From Tetracladium setigerum (taxonomy: Eukaryota; Ascomycota; Leotiomycetes; Helotiales), in assembly GCA_031472005.1 (NCBI GenBank), contig PZJY01000006.1, positions 124,001-188,000 on the forward strand: DNA of 64,000 bases. The letters run 5' to 3'. The notes beneath the pieces are model-generated. The model made no database searches. It saw only the letters and a program-made list of their open reading frames with translations, and had not been told where the DNA came from. Both the position numbers and the translations under genes were made by a program. This document shows, one piece after another, positions 11,017 through 23,609 of this stretch; position 1 is the first letter of the stretch, and the number at the start of each line of letters is the position of its first letter.

Positions 11017-12487
11017 TCATTTATTCCTAGACCTACTCAACAAGTACTTATCCACCCCCTGACAAACCAATCTCACATACTCCACGCCATCCCATTCCGG
11101 CTCCTTCACTCCAACTCCTGCGATCCTATTCTTCCTCTGCCACTGCTCAAACAACCCACCGCTTTCTGGCTGGAACATGAAAGTTCGATTTGTGAAATAT
11201 GGAAAAACACGTTGCAGAGTTGCGACCAACAAGCTCATACTTCCCATCAATTTCATCATGCGCTGGTTCCCAATCAACCAGTAATAATATTCGGCCAGTG
11301 TGAGGGGAGTGTGTGAGCCGTGAAGTTGAGAAAATGGTATTTGAAACATCGTGGACCAATATACTGTGGACCCAATGCTTTGCCGGACTTTTGACTAAAG
11401 AATTCGACGATGGTTTTGATGATAATGAAGCCCAGGATGGAATGCTTGATTGTGGCAACGGCCATGACAATTCGGGGTGCAGGCGCTTCAGTGATCTTAC
11501 TTTCCCCCATCGAAAGACTGGCCCTGACACACGTGGATTTGGCGAATAGAGTTTCGTTGATGATAGTTTCGGCTACCAAATCAACGGGAACGATATCGAG
11601 CATCACATTCATATCACCATCCATAACGTGTAACACCCCTCCCCCGATACTGGCGACGAAAGCCGCGAAGGCAGCAGCACTGTCAATCCATCCAGGTGTT
11701 GGGTACTGCAAGCTGGCAGAAATTATACTCGGTCGAATTATGGTGACCGGGATTTCCTTCCTTTCCATGATTAAGTGCTCAGCCAGACATTTGGTAAGTG
11801 TGTAAGTGTTTGGGTGACCAGTCAATTTCAACACTTCCGCCTCACTCCACCGTCCTGTGCGGATTCCATAAAGAAGTTCCTTTGCGGGAATTGGGAGATG
11901 GTTGAGATTCTCGTCGATGGGACCCTCAATATGAGGAGTCACGTAAGCGGTTGAGGTTGTGACAAGTTGGACAAGATTTTGACTTGCTTTGGCAAGATCA
12001 TAAACGTTCAATGTTCCAGTGATGTTGGCCTCGATGGCCTCGGAAAGTGGAAGTTCAAATGAGATGCATCCTGCACAGTGGATTACATGCGTTATCTCGT
12101 GACGAATCCTCTCATACGTGGAGGGGTTGATGCCGCATTTCGGAAATGAAGCGTCCCCTTCAATGACTTCGATAGTGCCAAACCAATCTTTGGGGAGGGA
12201 ACTAAAACATGGAGAGGAAGCTATTTTGTGCAAGAAGCGGGATTTAGCATCGTGTTCGCGCTTCGAGCGAAGCAAGAGGAAGATCTTAATCAGACGATAT
12301 TCGGATCGACGACGAAGAAGTTCCTCGAGGACGACTTTTCCGAGAAAACCCGTTGCGCCAGTGAGGAAGACTTTCGGGATATCAGCCAGGGTTCAATTAG
12401 AAAGATTCAGCGCCGTGAGGCTCTGAAATGAGGGTAACTATACATACTATAAATTGGATGGCCACTTGGTTGTGTGAGGAATTGCAT
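11017..12487 (-). CDS. NAD(P)-dependent acyl reductase (male-sterility / NAD_binding_4 type)
   Basis: A 40-nt first exon (12448-12487, MQFLTQPSGHPIY) joins across a 77-nt intron to a long second exon. Together they read through IFLTGATGFLGK (dinucleotide-binding GxxGxxG), VIHCAGCISF, STAYV, and YTLTK (the Tyr-Lys pair of extended short-chain dehydrogenases), as in fatty acyl-CoA reductases and thioester-reductase domains. The C-terminal part contains FPYFTNRTFMF and EPEWDGVEYV, the usual end of these proteins. The frame breaks once, in the A-run 11331-11334 (missing base on the coding strand's T-run). With one base restored the coding length is 1395 nt, 464 residues, normal for the family. 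Without it, translation stops at about 11274 and loses the C-terminal domain. It is a stand-alone reductase with no adenylation domain nearby. Likely role: reduction of a fatty-acyl or polyketide thioester; substrate unknown. Confidence 0.85.
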
Positions 12488-15244
12488 CGTAGCCAGGCAA
12501 GACAAAGTGATCGAAAGCTCGGAGGTTAACCGTGGATATTAGAACGTGCGAAGCCACTTGGTTTGGAACATGCTTGTCTGACCAGGTAGATGGTGACGCT
12601 CTTCGGATTTCGAGAAGATAAAAGAATGAAACATTTCCACAGGGGCATCTCGACAATACTTTATCTAATGCCTGGCCTGGTCGCTTGTGGCTGCTGACTG
12701 ACTGGCAAAAGTGTAACGCACAGACAAAACATCGCTTTGGGCTGAAGATGCTCGAACCACGATTGCAGAAAGCAAATCAAAGAAGAGAATTGGCACAAAT
12801 AGTGGGGATTTCATACAAAGCTCGCAGACCCCAAATGGAACGTGCATCTGTGATAAAAGATCAGAATCGCAGATCAATCAGAAGGGAAAGCCATTTGGAC
12901 CCTGATATCTTGTACTACAGGAACTTCCGAGAAATTTTAATCAGGAGATCCCGTCACCTGGATCCTTGAGCCGGACTTCCACAGTACGAAAGAAGAAAAA
13001 GAAGAATCGAGAGCAGATCGGACGAGATATTGAGTTTCAATGGCGCGTGCCGGGGTGTAAATAGCCTGAAATCAGACGTCGTGGCGGCACGCGCTCTGAA
13101 GCTACTTGAGTAGCAAACACAACGACAATTGGAAGCACACGCAGTGCGCAGTATGCTAGTCAGCGAGTCAATTGAGTGCTTTGATGGTACAGGCGACTCA
13201 GGATCGATGATCTGGAGAGGCTGGAGAAGCTGGCAGTGAAAACAAATAAGTTCTTGTCTGGCCGATGATTGAATCCAGAGATAACAAACCCAACGGTTGA
13301 TGTGGACAAGCGTGGGTTATGTAAGCGGACTAGGTTGAGATTACCTGGGTGGTGAAAGAATTGCGCAAGGCGCATGTGAATGATCTACACAAATTTGTAT
13401 GGTCGAGTTCCTTGGTGCATTCACATTCACCTATGCGCACAATGGCTATCTAGAATGGCTCGACCTCGACTCGTCTATAACTAAAACCGGGCACCTGACG
13501 CCACCACCACTTCTACAACGAATCTCAATCGTCCGTGAGACAGCGCAAGGGCTACATTGGCGCTCAACCTCCTCCTCATGCCCAGCAAGATGTTAACGCT
13601 AATAGAGTCTTGAAGACCTAGAAACCAACCCAATTTCGCCAGGTCAAGGAAACAAGGCGATCAAGGGAGAAGAGGGAAGGATCTCGCGCGGGCACATTCA
13701 GCCATGCGTCGATTGTGATACTATGGAGCCAATGAATCGTCCAGGGCTGGCGGCAGAAACGCGATGATCGCGGGATTGGGATACTGAAGGGCGAAGGGCT
13801 CCCACGAAACCAAGTTAATAGAGGAGGAGCCATCCGGCATAATACCGGATTTATTATACGTGCTGGACTTCACAAAAGCACAATTACGATTGTCAAACCT
13901 AGAATACAACAAGGGCGGAGAAACTAGAAGGGAGGTTATGATGGCAGGACAGTGTTTTGATGGCCGGAGGAGGGGATGTTTTGGCGCTCGGAGGGAATAT
14001 TCTAGTGGCACAGTGCCCAAGTCGGCAACTTTGGAAATGGTAGAAGTTCGGCGACGGACTTTCTAGCCTTGAAGTGAAACATGCATCGAAGAACAAGCGC
14101 CTGGAGACAACAGGGGAGGTTCTACTGACACCACACTTAAGTCGGAAGTCGGATCGCAAGCTCCTGGACGTGGTGGATGGCAGGTATGTTCCAATTATCT
14201 AGCTCTGGAGTCGAAGTTTATGAACATGGCGGAACCGGAATGAAGGGTTTAATGGCACAGCGCGTGAGTGAAACTTTTAGAGATAGCGTAAGTAGGATTA
14301 GAGAGGAGATCTGATGGCATGAGGGGAGGATTTGATGTTACAGAGCCCAGGTGGGAAGATTTTGGCCTTGCTAACGACTGAACGGTAACATCTCCTTCGA
14401 GTTAAAGAACAAATCATCATAACCTCTAATTCCGATTCTGCATCCCAACAGGCTTCTCCGCCCGTTAACGGCCCTTATAAACGGTGGTCTGCCACTGTAA
14501 ACACTTTGATGAAGCTCAGAGCTTCGTCACTCCCTCTCTACCTCGAAGATCGCCAGAATCCGGCCGTACAATTGACGAGCGATTGGGACCAGAGGAATTG
14601 AGAAGGAGAGAAACAGGTTTGAACAAAATCTTACGAGGATTAGAAAGGAGTACTATCCGCTTGGTACTGAAGCCTTATCACCTCGAGAAAGTAATTGGCA
14701 CGGCCAGGTTAAACCGAACCATACATTTGACAAGGAGCAAATGGATGGAAATGGAGAGAGAGAGACAGGTACTTGACTTTTCAAGCGTGGTAAGGTGAGC
14801 TATCCGCTTTCTAATGCTCCTCTAGCAGCCAAGTGGTACGCCTGGAATGGATTGCGTGGCCCAGAGGAAGAGAGTAAAGCTGCATAGAGGAAGATGTGTC
14901 ATTTTGGCGATTATTATTGTGAATTCTTCAAGCACAAAGTTGCAAGGTTGATAGGGATGAAGCAGATAGGCTGACTTACATTGAAGAATGTCAAGCAAAT
15001 AGGTGTTTGCGTGATTATCTTTCGATAAATTCCCTTCTCTGTTTACATACTTCTCATCCTCCTTCAGATATTTCCGTTTAGATCACGGGATTCAGATTGG
15101 CGCTAAAATTTCAGCTTTTCAATTTTGACTCACTCACTTCGACACATATTTTCAATTCCACCTTTCTTTATCCACAAACCCTCATTTAAGTCACACCAGC
15201 CGTGGTCATCTCTGCACCTAGTTATAGTCTCGGCCGATGAAATA
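12488..15244. other. Gene-poor stretch of 2.75 kb
   Basis: I see no supported gene. Open frames here (for example 12685-12969 +, 13721-14020 -, 14484-14798 +) lack recognisable motifs and splice-linked partners. The atccggcataa word of the 6.5-kb repeat recurs near 13833. About 130 bases upstream of 15245 are in frame with the next gene but look like leader sequence. Confidence 0.5.
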
Positions 15245-16751
15245 ATGTCTCGAAAAGAACCGAGAACTGCCAAACAGAACAACTCAATATGGCTTGACTT
15301 GCCAGAAGAGACTTTCCGTAAGCATCTTGTTTGCCTTCAAGAGAGGACAAATGCAGTCCCAATTGACTCTCGAATTTTCGACGTGAGAACTTGGCCTTCC
15401 AATTCTGATTCGGCCAAGCACACGTTGCCGATTGAAGTCGAGCAAAACCTTGGGGATGACTTCGCTCGTTTAGTAGCTGTTGAGGAGGGCGCGCAAAGTG
15501 TTGCCGCGGTTTGTCTGGAAGAACATCACGACACGCCTCTGTTATCACTGAGATTTGCGGCTCTCGACGTTTCACACGGTGGAGTTGTGCACAAAACCTT
15601 GTTGGACGTGTCTGGAATTTTAGCCAGAGCTGCCTTAAGCCTAGATGGGGACAAGTTAAGCCTGATCGATGAGATTTTTCAACTCATCATTCGTCTACAT
15701 TTCGTTCGACTTCTTGCACGACTTCGCTCAGTAAAGTGGGACAAGCCAAAGTACTTGTCCAAATCTCATAAGAAGCCTCTCTGGGAAGATTTCACAAATC
15801 TTCTACATCGTGTTCAATTTCTTTACACGAAGAAAGAAAGAACGCAGAGACGGCAGGTTGAAAGTTTGATTAATGCTTTAGCTCCTGCCTACCAGCAATT
15901 CGAACACGTTACGCAAGCCGACGAGGTCAAGACTTTGTCAGGTTTAGTTGATGCGAGCTTTGCATTCTTTGCTGAAGACAGCATCCGTGATTTTCTCACT
16001 CGATTGGAAAACAGTGTCCGTATCACGCCAACTCCTCAGGTTGCCTCTGCGATTAAATGCCTTCGACAAATTCAAAAGATAGCCAGTTATCGAAGAATAT
16101 CTATTCACTTCGTGGATACAGCTCGACAGTTCCCACAACTTTTCCAGGCTGGATTCAACGTCGAGTACCTGATCCCATACCAAAGCGTACCAACTACCGT
16201 TGCATATGAATCTTGGGCAACCTCTTGCCACGTTCATGCAGAAGTTCAGCTCATAGTACATTACGATCTGGAATCTCGCAAATCCAAACCCAACTTCTAC
16301 CAGCCAAGATGCATTGGCATTTCAAAATGGCTTTGCTTTCTCTGCTACCGATTCCTACAAGCCCATGGACATTTCTTCCCGTCAAAGACTCACGGTCGTT
16401 TATATGATCAATGGACTGTTCCCGACTTGGAAGAATTCGGATCAGAGCTTGCGCAGAGTTACCGAAGGATTTTGAGTCAAGTTAATGAAGGCATCGCCAG
16501 ACAAGTAGAGGAAGAGCCCGAACTTCACAGAATTGAGCCAATGACGAGCGCTGATGTGTGCAGCACAAGTGGTTGAAGCGATTCTTGTACAGCTAAAAGA
16601 TTCGAATGGAGTGTCACTCTTCTGGAGGTCAAAATTCTTTCGCCCATTTGCATCTGTCCCTATCAACCTGTGGGAAGATTTGAAAGCTCTTTGCAAGAAT
16701 GGTTCGGGAGACAAGCCTGTGTACTTTTCGGTGAAGGAATGTACTGGCTGA
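15245..16751 (+). CDS. Cytidine-deaminase-fold protein (OTT_1508-like deaminase family)
   Basis: A long uninterrupted frame encodes about 440 residues from the ATG at 15245; an earlier in-frame ATG at 15125 would add 40 residues that look like untranslated leader. The N-terminal 320 residues are helical and unrecognised. The C-terminal part carries the zinc-binding signature of the deaminase superfamily: H331-A-E (codons 16235-16243) and, about 30 residues later, C364-F-L-C367 after GISKWL. HAE plus CxxC with a large N-terminal region is the layout of the fungal OTT_1508-like deaminases, whose substrates are unknown; nucleic-acid editing or nucleotide deamination has been proposed for the superfamily. 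The first frame stops at 16576, but a good coding exon in another frame (about 16563-16751, with LWEDLKALCKNGSGDKPVYF) follows at once, probably joined by an intron ending gtgtgcag at 16562. That junction is not certain. Confidence 0.78.
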
Positions 16752-17403
16752 CTAGAATATGGAATCGAAGTAAAAGGGATCGATCGGAAACAAATCTCGC
16801 TCTCCGTTAAATCCAGGGAAAGGCGTAGAAACGGCTCGCTTTTTCATTATTCGCTGCGCCAGAAAGCCACCCAAGTAGAGTGGAATTTGTCTGTTTTACA
16901 ACTACATGCCCTCAAAGATTGGTGAAGAAGGGATGCTTTTAATTCAAGAGCTAGATGAGCGGCAAATTTGGGTTGATTATCAGTCGAAAAAAATATCCCA
17001 CACAGCTCAGCAGACTTTCAGAGGCACGGAAAATATTTCATCTATCTCTCACGACATCGGAACACAAACGACAAAGCAATGGCATGCGGTTCAAGAGGAT
17101 TACAGAAGTCACCCTTGCGAAAGGACATATATTATAAGAGCGTTTCAAAAGATTTGCTAGTATTTTACAGTGACTGTTCCTTGCTTCAATATATGTAGCC
17201 AGGGAGATCCCAAGATTACAACGATTTCTGGCAGATAGAAGAGAAAACCCGTATTGGTTCGGGGGTGGGGAATTCTGAATGTTTCCATATTTGCTACCTT
17301 GCCATTCACCTGAGATTGGTTCCTTGAGACTTCTCCCCTCCCGTACTTCCAGCATCCGAACGAACCACGAGATCTATACAATATATAGACCCATCACATT
17401 ATC

Positions 17404-18557
17404 CTACTTTTGCTTGTCCCTTCGTTTCCTATTGACCAAGTTCTCCAATGGGCAATCAGCATTATCCCACCCACTAGATGACGATGAAGTGTTCGCTTGG
17501 CATCTCCGGCAGCCTCTTCCATGTCGAATCATCAAGTAGTGGAGGTCGAACTTGAGTTGATCAGGAATCTTGGTCTCTAGATGTGCAAACATTCTATCGC
17601 GATCGGTCCCAGGCGGTACCCAGCCCAACCATGTACAGATGCGGTACACGTGCGTATCTACGGCGAAGCTACTGTGTTGCATGCAGATTGAAATGATACA
17701 GGCTGCAGTCTTCGGCCCTACGCCTGGGAATGTGACGAACTTTTCAAATGCTTCATCCTTGGAAAGGCTTCGCATGTGTTCGAGAGAGAGGAGATCGATC
17801 TCATCTGCCTTGGCTGGGATATCTTCCTTCCTTTGCCGGACTACATTCTCGTCGTATACCATGTCTAGAATAGCCTTTATACTGCGACTCTTCACATTTC
17901 CCATTCCTCCTATCTTGATGGCTTCGTAGAGATCTTCAACGGGAGCAAGCCGAACGGCCTCCCAGTTGACGATGCCGAGACCAGTATTGCTCTTAGGCTT
18001 CCGTCTCCCAAAGGTCTTCAGAATGCCAATGAAAGCGCGAGATGCATTCATGTCATTGGTGCCAGCACTGAGACGTGCTCTGACAACCGCGTCAATCAGG
18101 GCCGGTTCTTCGTCGTTACAGCCTTCGATTTGAAGCATCAGTGATGGCTTAGATTGTGAGATTTCGATCTTGCCATGCTTGTCCTCCAGTAGTTGGAATA
18201 CTCTCTGGACCTCTGTCAAGGTCGGAGCTGGCCAATTTGGAAATGGAGATGCTGCATTGGCCGAGAAGTCGTACTTTGCTTTTTTGGGAGTTTTGCCGGC
18301 GGAAGATGGTACAGATTCCTTTGTTGAGACATTGAGTAGCGTAGCATCCTGAGCTACTCGTTTGTGTTTTTGGAATCTTCAAGAGAGTTCCCCTGGGTAG
18401 ACCTTTTAGCACGTTTTGATGGCCGTCTTTCCTCGATGTCGCTGCTGTCTGATGGATGTCTTTGTGGCGAAGGCGAGAAGGGCGTTCCGCTTCCTGTTCT
18501 ATCTGGAGTTGCTGCACGCCGCCGCCCTCGAGTTAGGGGCTGGGTATTGCGTCGCAT
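17404..18557 (-). CDS. HhH-GPD DNA glycosylase, endonuclease III-like
   Basis: The protein has a disordered basic N-terminus (MRRNTQPLTRGRRR, then a KRAKR patch that could be a nuclear signal), then the HhH-GPD base-excision domain. Key features are AVVRARLSAGTND (substrate-pocket helix), the hairpin FPGVGPKTAACI with the lysine used by bifunctional glycosylases, and VDTHVYRI with the conserved aspartate. Endonuclease III enzymes usually end in a four-cysteine iron-sulphur loop; here only three cysteines are evident (GCRRC ... DCPL), so the cluster may be lost or altered. The frame breaks once in the T-run 18367-18371. With one base restored the gene is a single 384-residue frame without introns. 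Likely role: removal of oxidised or deaminated bases in the nucleus. Confidence 0.85.
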
Positions 18558-19064
18558 CTTCGCGTCGTCCAAATAGTGACAGATCAAGATAGAATCCGCA
18601 AAGAGAAAATGTTGTCTTGGAAAGGGGGATTGACTGGCTCTCGGGCTCTCTCTGATCACAAAAGACAAAAGCCGATGCATGCGACATGAATGTTCTTCTT
18701 GACTCTATATACCTATCAATAAGTACTTAGTAGGTAGGTCGGTACTTTGCTAACATACGCCGTGGCGAGGATCTCCCGAACACTCGCTTAATTGCTTCTC
18801 GGAACAGAACCCGCAATACTCTAGGCACCTAGGTACTTACCCTCAGCAAGCTCCACAGGATCTAGTAAGGTGTCTAGTAAATACTTAAAGGTACCTCCCT
18901 AAGGTTTGACGCTACAATTCCAAATGCCCTGGGTTGGTAGGTCGGCCTAAGCTGCTTACCTAATATTGGGGTACTAGATAAGGACCAGGCTCAACCTCCT
19001 CTCTCGGCACTGAACCCACTTCCCTCATCCATGCTCTCCACATCACGATTCTACCATCATCGAG

Positions 19065-21234
19065 ATGTCCAAAATTGCATCATCAGAAGGCGGAGGACAC
19101 CGCTGCGATACTTGCGGCAAGAACTTTTCCACCAATAGTCATTTGCGCCGACACGAGACACTTCGTGAGTGAGGTCTGCTCAGCCGGCAGCACCCTCTCC
19201 TCTGGCGCGCATAACTTGCATTTTTTGCTGATCAGCCCTACAGATAGCGGCAAGACATCCGCGGTGTGTCCCTCCTGTAATAGAAGTTTCTCCAGACTGT
19301 ATGAGTCTGCAATAAGTGTGCAATTCTTCATCTCAACCGCTAATGTAGGACGTCTAGTGATACGGCACGGCGACACATCAAGGCATGCTCTCCTGGAGGA
19401 GTCGACATCTTATTAGTCGCAAACCCTAGACGGGGAAAAGCGCGTCAGGCTTGTGAGACCTGTGCACAACGCAAGCTATCGTGTGATACGACTCTCCCGT
19501 GTGCGCGTTGTGTCTCCTCCAATGTGACGTGCACTTATCAACGACGCAGTCTCTCTAGGAACACCCCGCCTGTTGATGCATCAATGGAAGGCTCTGGTCC
19601 CTCGAGAGTAGTTGAACCAATAGGGCCAAAAGGATCAGCTTTGGTTACCTCACCAGGAACTGTTCCAATCCAATTCCTATTGGCTTTCACCACGCCAGTA
19701 GAACATGAGGCAACCTCAACACTGGTAAGCATTAGCAGAGACCAGTCAGCCGAACAAGCTGTCGGTACTTCTATAGAACTAGCAGGTTCTTTCGAATTCA
19801 ACTTCGAGTCTTATGGTGCATTATTCTGGGACCAAGAGAACTGGATGGCCGACTTCGTCGATTATTCGAAGGAGGGCTTCCCCAACGACGTAGACCAGCA
19901 TGGCAGTCCGGCCCTCAAGCCACGCGTAGCTACCGTCATGGAAGATCGGCTAGCGCATGTATGTTTACAGTTAGCTTCCACTCATGCGCTCCTTCTTGCA
20001 AACAATCCGAACTCTCGAGTTGAATTCGACAATAGGCTTGCAGAGCAAGTCTTCACTACGGAAATTATGGAGAACTCTGTTCATGCGTATTTCCGACAGC
20101 TGCACCAATACTACACCGTTATTCATCGTCCAAGCTTCGATTGCGAGACTGTCTCCTTGCCCCTTCTCCTGGCCATCTTTCTTTTTGGCTCCCTAGCCTC
20201 TGCTCCCACGGACACTACTCTATCAGCCCGCAAATTCTTCGATATTGCAGAGGAATACATTTTCGGTCATCCCATTTTGCAACCTCTGAGTTGTGGATTC
20301 ACTAACAGTGTTTGGACTGAAGAAAGAATCGAGGTGTTCCAAGCGACGTTGATCATCGAAATCGTCCAGAATGGAACCAACAACGTGGAGACGAGGAGGC
20401 GTCTCAGGACGATCAGACATCCATGGTATGTTGCTGTTTTGAGAAGTAATGGTATTTTCCAATCTGCGGGTGAACCCTGGATATACCACTTTGATAAGTT
20501 TCCGTCGAGATGGCAATCGTTCATTTCGGAGGAAAGACGCAAACGGTACGACTTTCTGTGTCAGTAAAAAAGTGCAAAGTACCATTACTTACATTAGATA
20601 TAGACTAGCTGTCTGGACATTTGTCATGGATAGCTGCTTTGCCTTCATGTTCAATAGTTGTCCTCTCGTGACAATTGCAGAATTGGAAATCGACTTCCCT
20701 TGTTGCGATGAGATTTTCGAAGCCGGGACAGCTGCTGAGTACGAAAAGCTAGTAATGACAGACAGTTCCGAGTCACCTCGTCAGACCATTTCACAGTTCA
20801 CTCAGGATATGCTCCAGGATACTTGGACTATTGTCACCTACGAAACCGTCACGGCTCTACAATTATCAGTCACGGTTTGCGGTATGTACATGTTGTGGAT
20901 TCTTCATTTAACTCGGAGATATTGACCTTAAGCAGCTTTGCAATCCTTGACGATGACTTCGAGGTATTCTCTTCTCTTGCAACAGACGGAGGGCACGATC
21001 CTACGTGCGGCAGATAGATGGGATGATCTTTGGCATCTTGTGACTAAATCAAATGCAACCGGAGCGCCTCAATGGAAGGGCTTCGTCAGGCACTGTGAAG
21101 AATTATGTTGGTTGGTAAGAATGTTAGTGCATTCAGCGCGGCTAAAGGACCCAGATTGTCGCTACATGCAGATTGTGCCAACCGACGACATCAAGGACTT
21201 CCATGACTTCCTTTGTAAATGGACAACGACCTAA
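19065..21234 (+). CDS. Transcription factor with C2H2-type fingers plus Zn2Cys6 and fungal_trans domain
   Basis: Five exons (19065-19164, 19244-19298, 19349-20545, 20598-20881, 20936-21234) total 1935 nt, exactly 644 residues, no break. The N-terminus has one C2H2 finger (CDTCGKNFSTNSHLRRH), then a second, variant finger (CPSC ... RRHIKAC, ending H-x3-C). Next comes a complete Zn2Cys6 cluster with spacing C-x2-C-x6-C-x5-C-x2-C-x6-C (CETC ... CARC ... C), then the middle-homology fungal_trans region beginning at YFRQLHQYYTVIHRPSF. Factors combining C2H2 and Zn2Cys6 exist in Pezizomycotina but are a minority. The gene lies 660 bp upstream of, and in the same direction as, an alcohol dehydrogenase that it might control; that is only a positional guess. 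Confidence 0.87.
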
Positions 21235-21897
21235 TCATCGTAATCCATGTATGAAGTCGACGGACCTCCTTGTGTCAGTTTTCCCTTCACATGCTTTTGG
21301 GAGTTTTCAAAAAGGCTGGTGAGTTTATTGGAACCGAAGGCCCTCTTCGCCTTGGCACTCTGTTTGTGAATTATCTAGGTACGCAGGTGGTATTATGGCG
21401 GACTATTCAAATGTCCGGAACACTGTCCATGGCGCGTCTCTGTTTCGTACGTACTCTTCCGCTGACTTATGAGGATAGATGTGACTTCTCCTTGCCTAGG
21501 CATCATCAAGCGCGCTGCGCTAGCTCGGCATTGAACCCGCACGATTCTAGTGACGACCCAGAAGCCCACCACATAGTGCGCTGTAGAAGCCGACAATCCA
21601 ACTTGTCTAACACTTCAGACTTTAGTGCTCTTTCAGCGAAGCGGATCTTCACCTTATGGATGACTCGAACGTAGCAAGTCTTTGCGTCATGACTTTCCAT
21701 TTTCTTTTTTTATGTTCGTTTCGAGTCTCAGAAAGTGGCTATAAAACGATGTCGTTCTTGCTGCCAAATCACGTTCGGTTATCTCACCAATATCCCAGTT
21801 CGCAGTAGCAATCTCCTGTTTCCATTGCTTTTCTCCAACAGAGTCAATTGCCCCATAGCACATTGCAGAAGCATTCATCATTCAACTACGTGCAAGA
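21235..21897. other. Intergenic region before the dehydrogenase
   Basis: An open + frame at 21270-21674 has no recognised domain or splice-linked partner and I do not call it. The last 200 bases hold the promoter and leader of the alcohol dehydrogenase. Confidence 0.4.
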
Positions 21898-23080
21898 ATG
21901 TCCCAAATCAACGTCGCGCGACTTGTCGAATTCGGTAAACCCCTACAGCTCGGTAAAGCAGAAAAACCGGTACCTGGACCGAATGATGTACTGGTCAAGG
22001 TCGAGGCTTGTTGCTTAGTGCCGAACTCCCACAGCCTGGTTACTACTGGTGGGGTCCAGCCTTTAAACTTCCCAGTCTACCCTGTGTTTTTGGCCTCGAC
22101 GCGGCAGGCATCGTAGAAGCGGTTGGCAATCGTGTCTTTGGCATCCGACCTGGAGATCGTGTCTACGTAAATCCATACTTGACCTGTGGCACGTGTCACT
22201 ACTGCCGACGAGGTATGTCAGATTGAGCGCTCCCTGCTGCTGTCGGCAAACACAATCTCTAATTCCCTCGTCTATTACTTAGGAAGAACCGACCTTTGTG
22301 AAAATGCTTGTCTCCGCGCCTATTTTGCACAATCTCCAGGCGGCGAGCAGATGCTCACTCACTACCCTCTTGGCGCTTTGTCTGAGTATCTGATTTCGCC
22401 GGCTACCAACATAGCGTTGCTACCCCAAGCATTGAAACTGCCACGGCATCGCGTTTCGGATACATCGGAACATCTTATGGTGGCTTGAAGAAAGCACAGA
22501 TTGGGCCAGGGAAGGTTCTGCTCATCAACGGAGTCACTGGGACTCTCGGCTACGCTGCTGTCGCCATCGCGTTGGGCCTTGGATGTACCCAAATTTTAGG
22601 CATAGGGCGTAATAAGGAACGTCTCGCTGAGATTGAGAACTTGTCTTCTGATGGACGTGTACGCACTATTTCGTCCGAAGATGGAGATCATCTTGTAGCT
22701 TGGGTCAATGAACAAACGAATGGACTTGGGCCTGATGCTATGTACGACTGTCTTGGGAACGGCGGCGATGCCAACGCGACAAGCTCATTGATCGGTGCTG
22801 TGAAGAGGGGTGGCCGAGCAGTACTAGCGGCAGGTGGAGCAGATGGGATGATCGTTCAGAACTATCTCGAGGTTATGAGTCGCGACGTTGCGGTTCTTGG
22901 GACTCTGTGGTTTACCAATAGTGAGGTCGACGAACTCGTGGCGCTGATAGATGCTGGAATTATCGACTTCTCCTTCCTCCGTCATGAGTTTTTTCCTTGG
23001 CAAAGGTGAATGAAGCATTCGAACTTGTGGGTAGTCGTCCTGGGGGAGCCGTCAATGTAGTTGTTCGGCCTGGAAATTGA
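21898..23080 (+). CDS. Zinc-type alcohol dehydrogenase (MDR family)
   Basis: GroES-like N-terminal part with GPNDVLVKVEACCLVPNS, then FGLDAAGIVEAVG and GDRVYVNPYLTCGTCHYCRRG (structural-zinc type cysteines), then the Rossmann part with VLLINGVTGTLGYAAVAIALGLG and the closing NEAFELVGSRPGGAVNVVV. One intron (22213-22282) is clear. The frame breaks three times, each by one missing base: T-run 22062-22064, GG at 22445-22446 (least certain), and TT at 22997-22998. No stop codon arises by substitution. With three bases restored the coding length is 1116 nt, 371 residues, normal for the family. This looks like a working gene damaged by sequence errors rather than a relic. Likely NAD(P)-dependent oxidation or reduction of an alcohol/aldehyde in the cytosol; substrate unknown. 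Confidence 0.85.
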
Positions 23081-23609
23081 ACGATTCGGTAGAAAGCTGC
23101 TAGGCGACCCAAAAGATCGTTGAAGATTTATCCGTTTTCTCCTAAGTTGATCAATTAGCACTACAGAGACAAAGAACGAGTGTCGAGTTGCGAATATTTA
23201 GAAAGTACAGTTCATAGATGATAGAAAATACTTAGCGTTTGACTGCTAGCTTCACCCCATCTCGTTTCAATCTCTTAAATTAAGTAAGAGCTGAGCAAAA
23301 TCACACATGCTTTTGTAGTTTTTATCAATTCTGGGAAATCTAAATAGCTGCGCGTTAGAAATAAATCTGCTCGAGTTGGCACGAGGTTTCGTACGCCTTC
23401 AATCCAGTTAACGTTAAAAGTTAGACGCGTTTTCTCAGCTCTAAGCTTAGACAATGACAGGAAAGAGGACTTCACTAAATTTTAGCGACGTACATATATC
23501 AGGAAGTCATCTTATTTTAATTACAAAGAGTTATAAGAGCAAGCCATTAAACAAACAGTGAACCCACTTGCACCACTACCCGCGACGCAACCTTGTTGAG
23601 AGAGTGATA

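Noticed and set aside
11274..11349. Intron instead of a frame break near the end of the acyl reductase
   Set aside because: Both frames are coding up to the A-run and no AG acceptor lies in the needed interval; a single missing base explains it with a family-normal length.
16906..17160. Small + strand frame after the deaminase gene
   Set aside because: No domain, weak context, and it faces the glycosylase gene end-on; most likely 3' flanking sequence.
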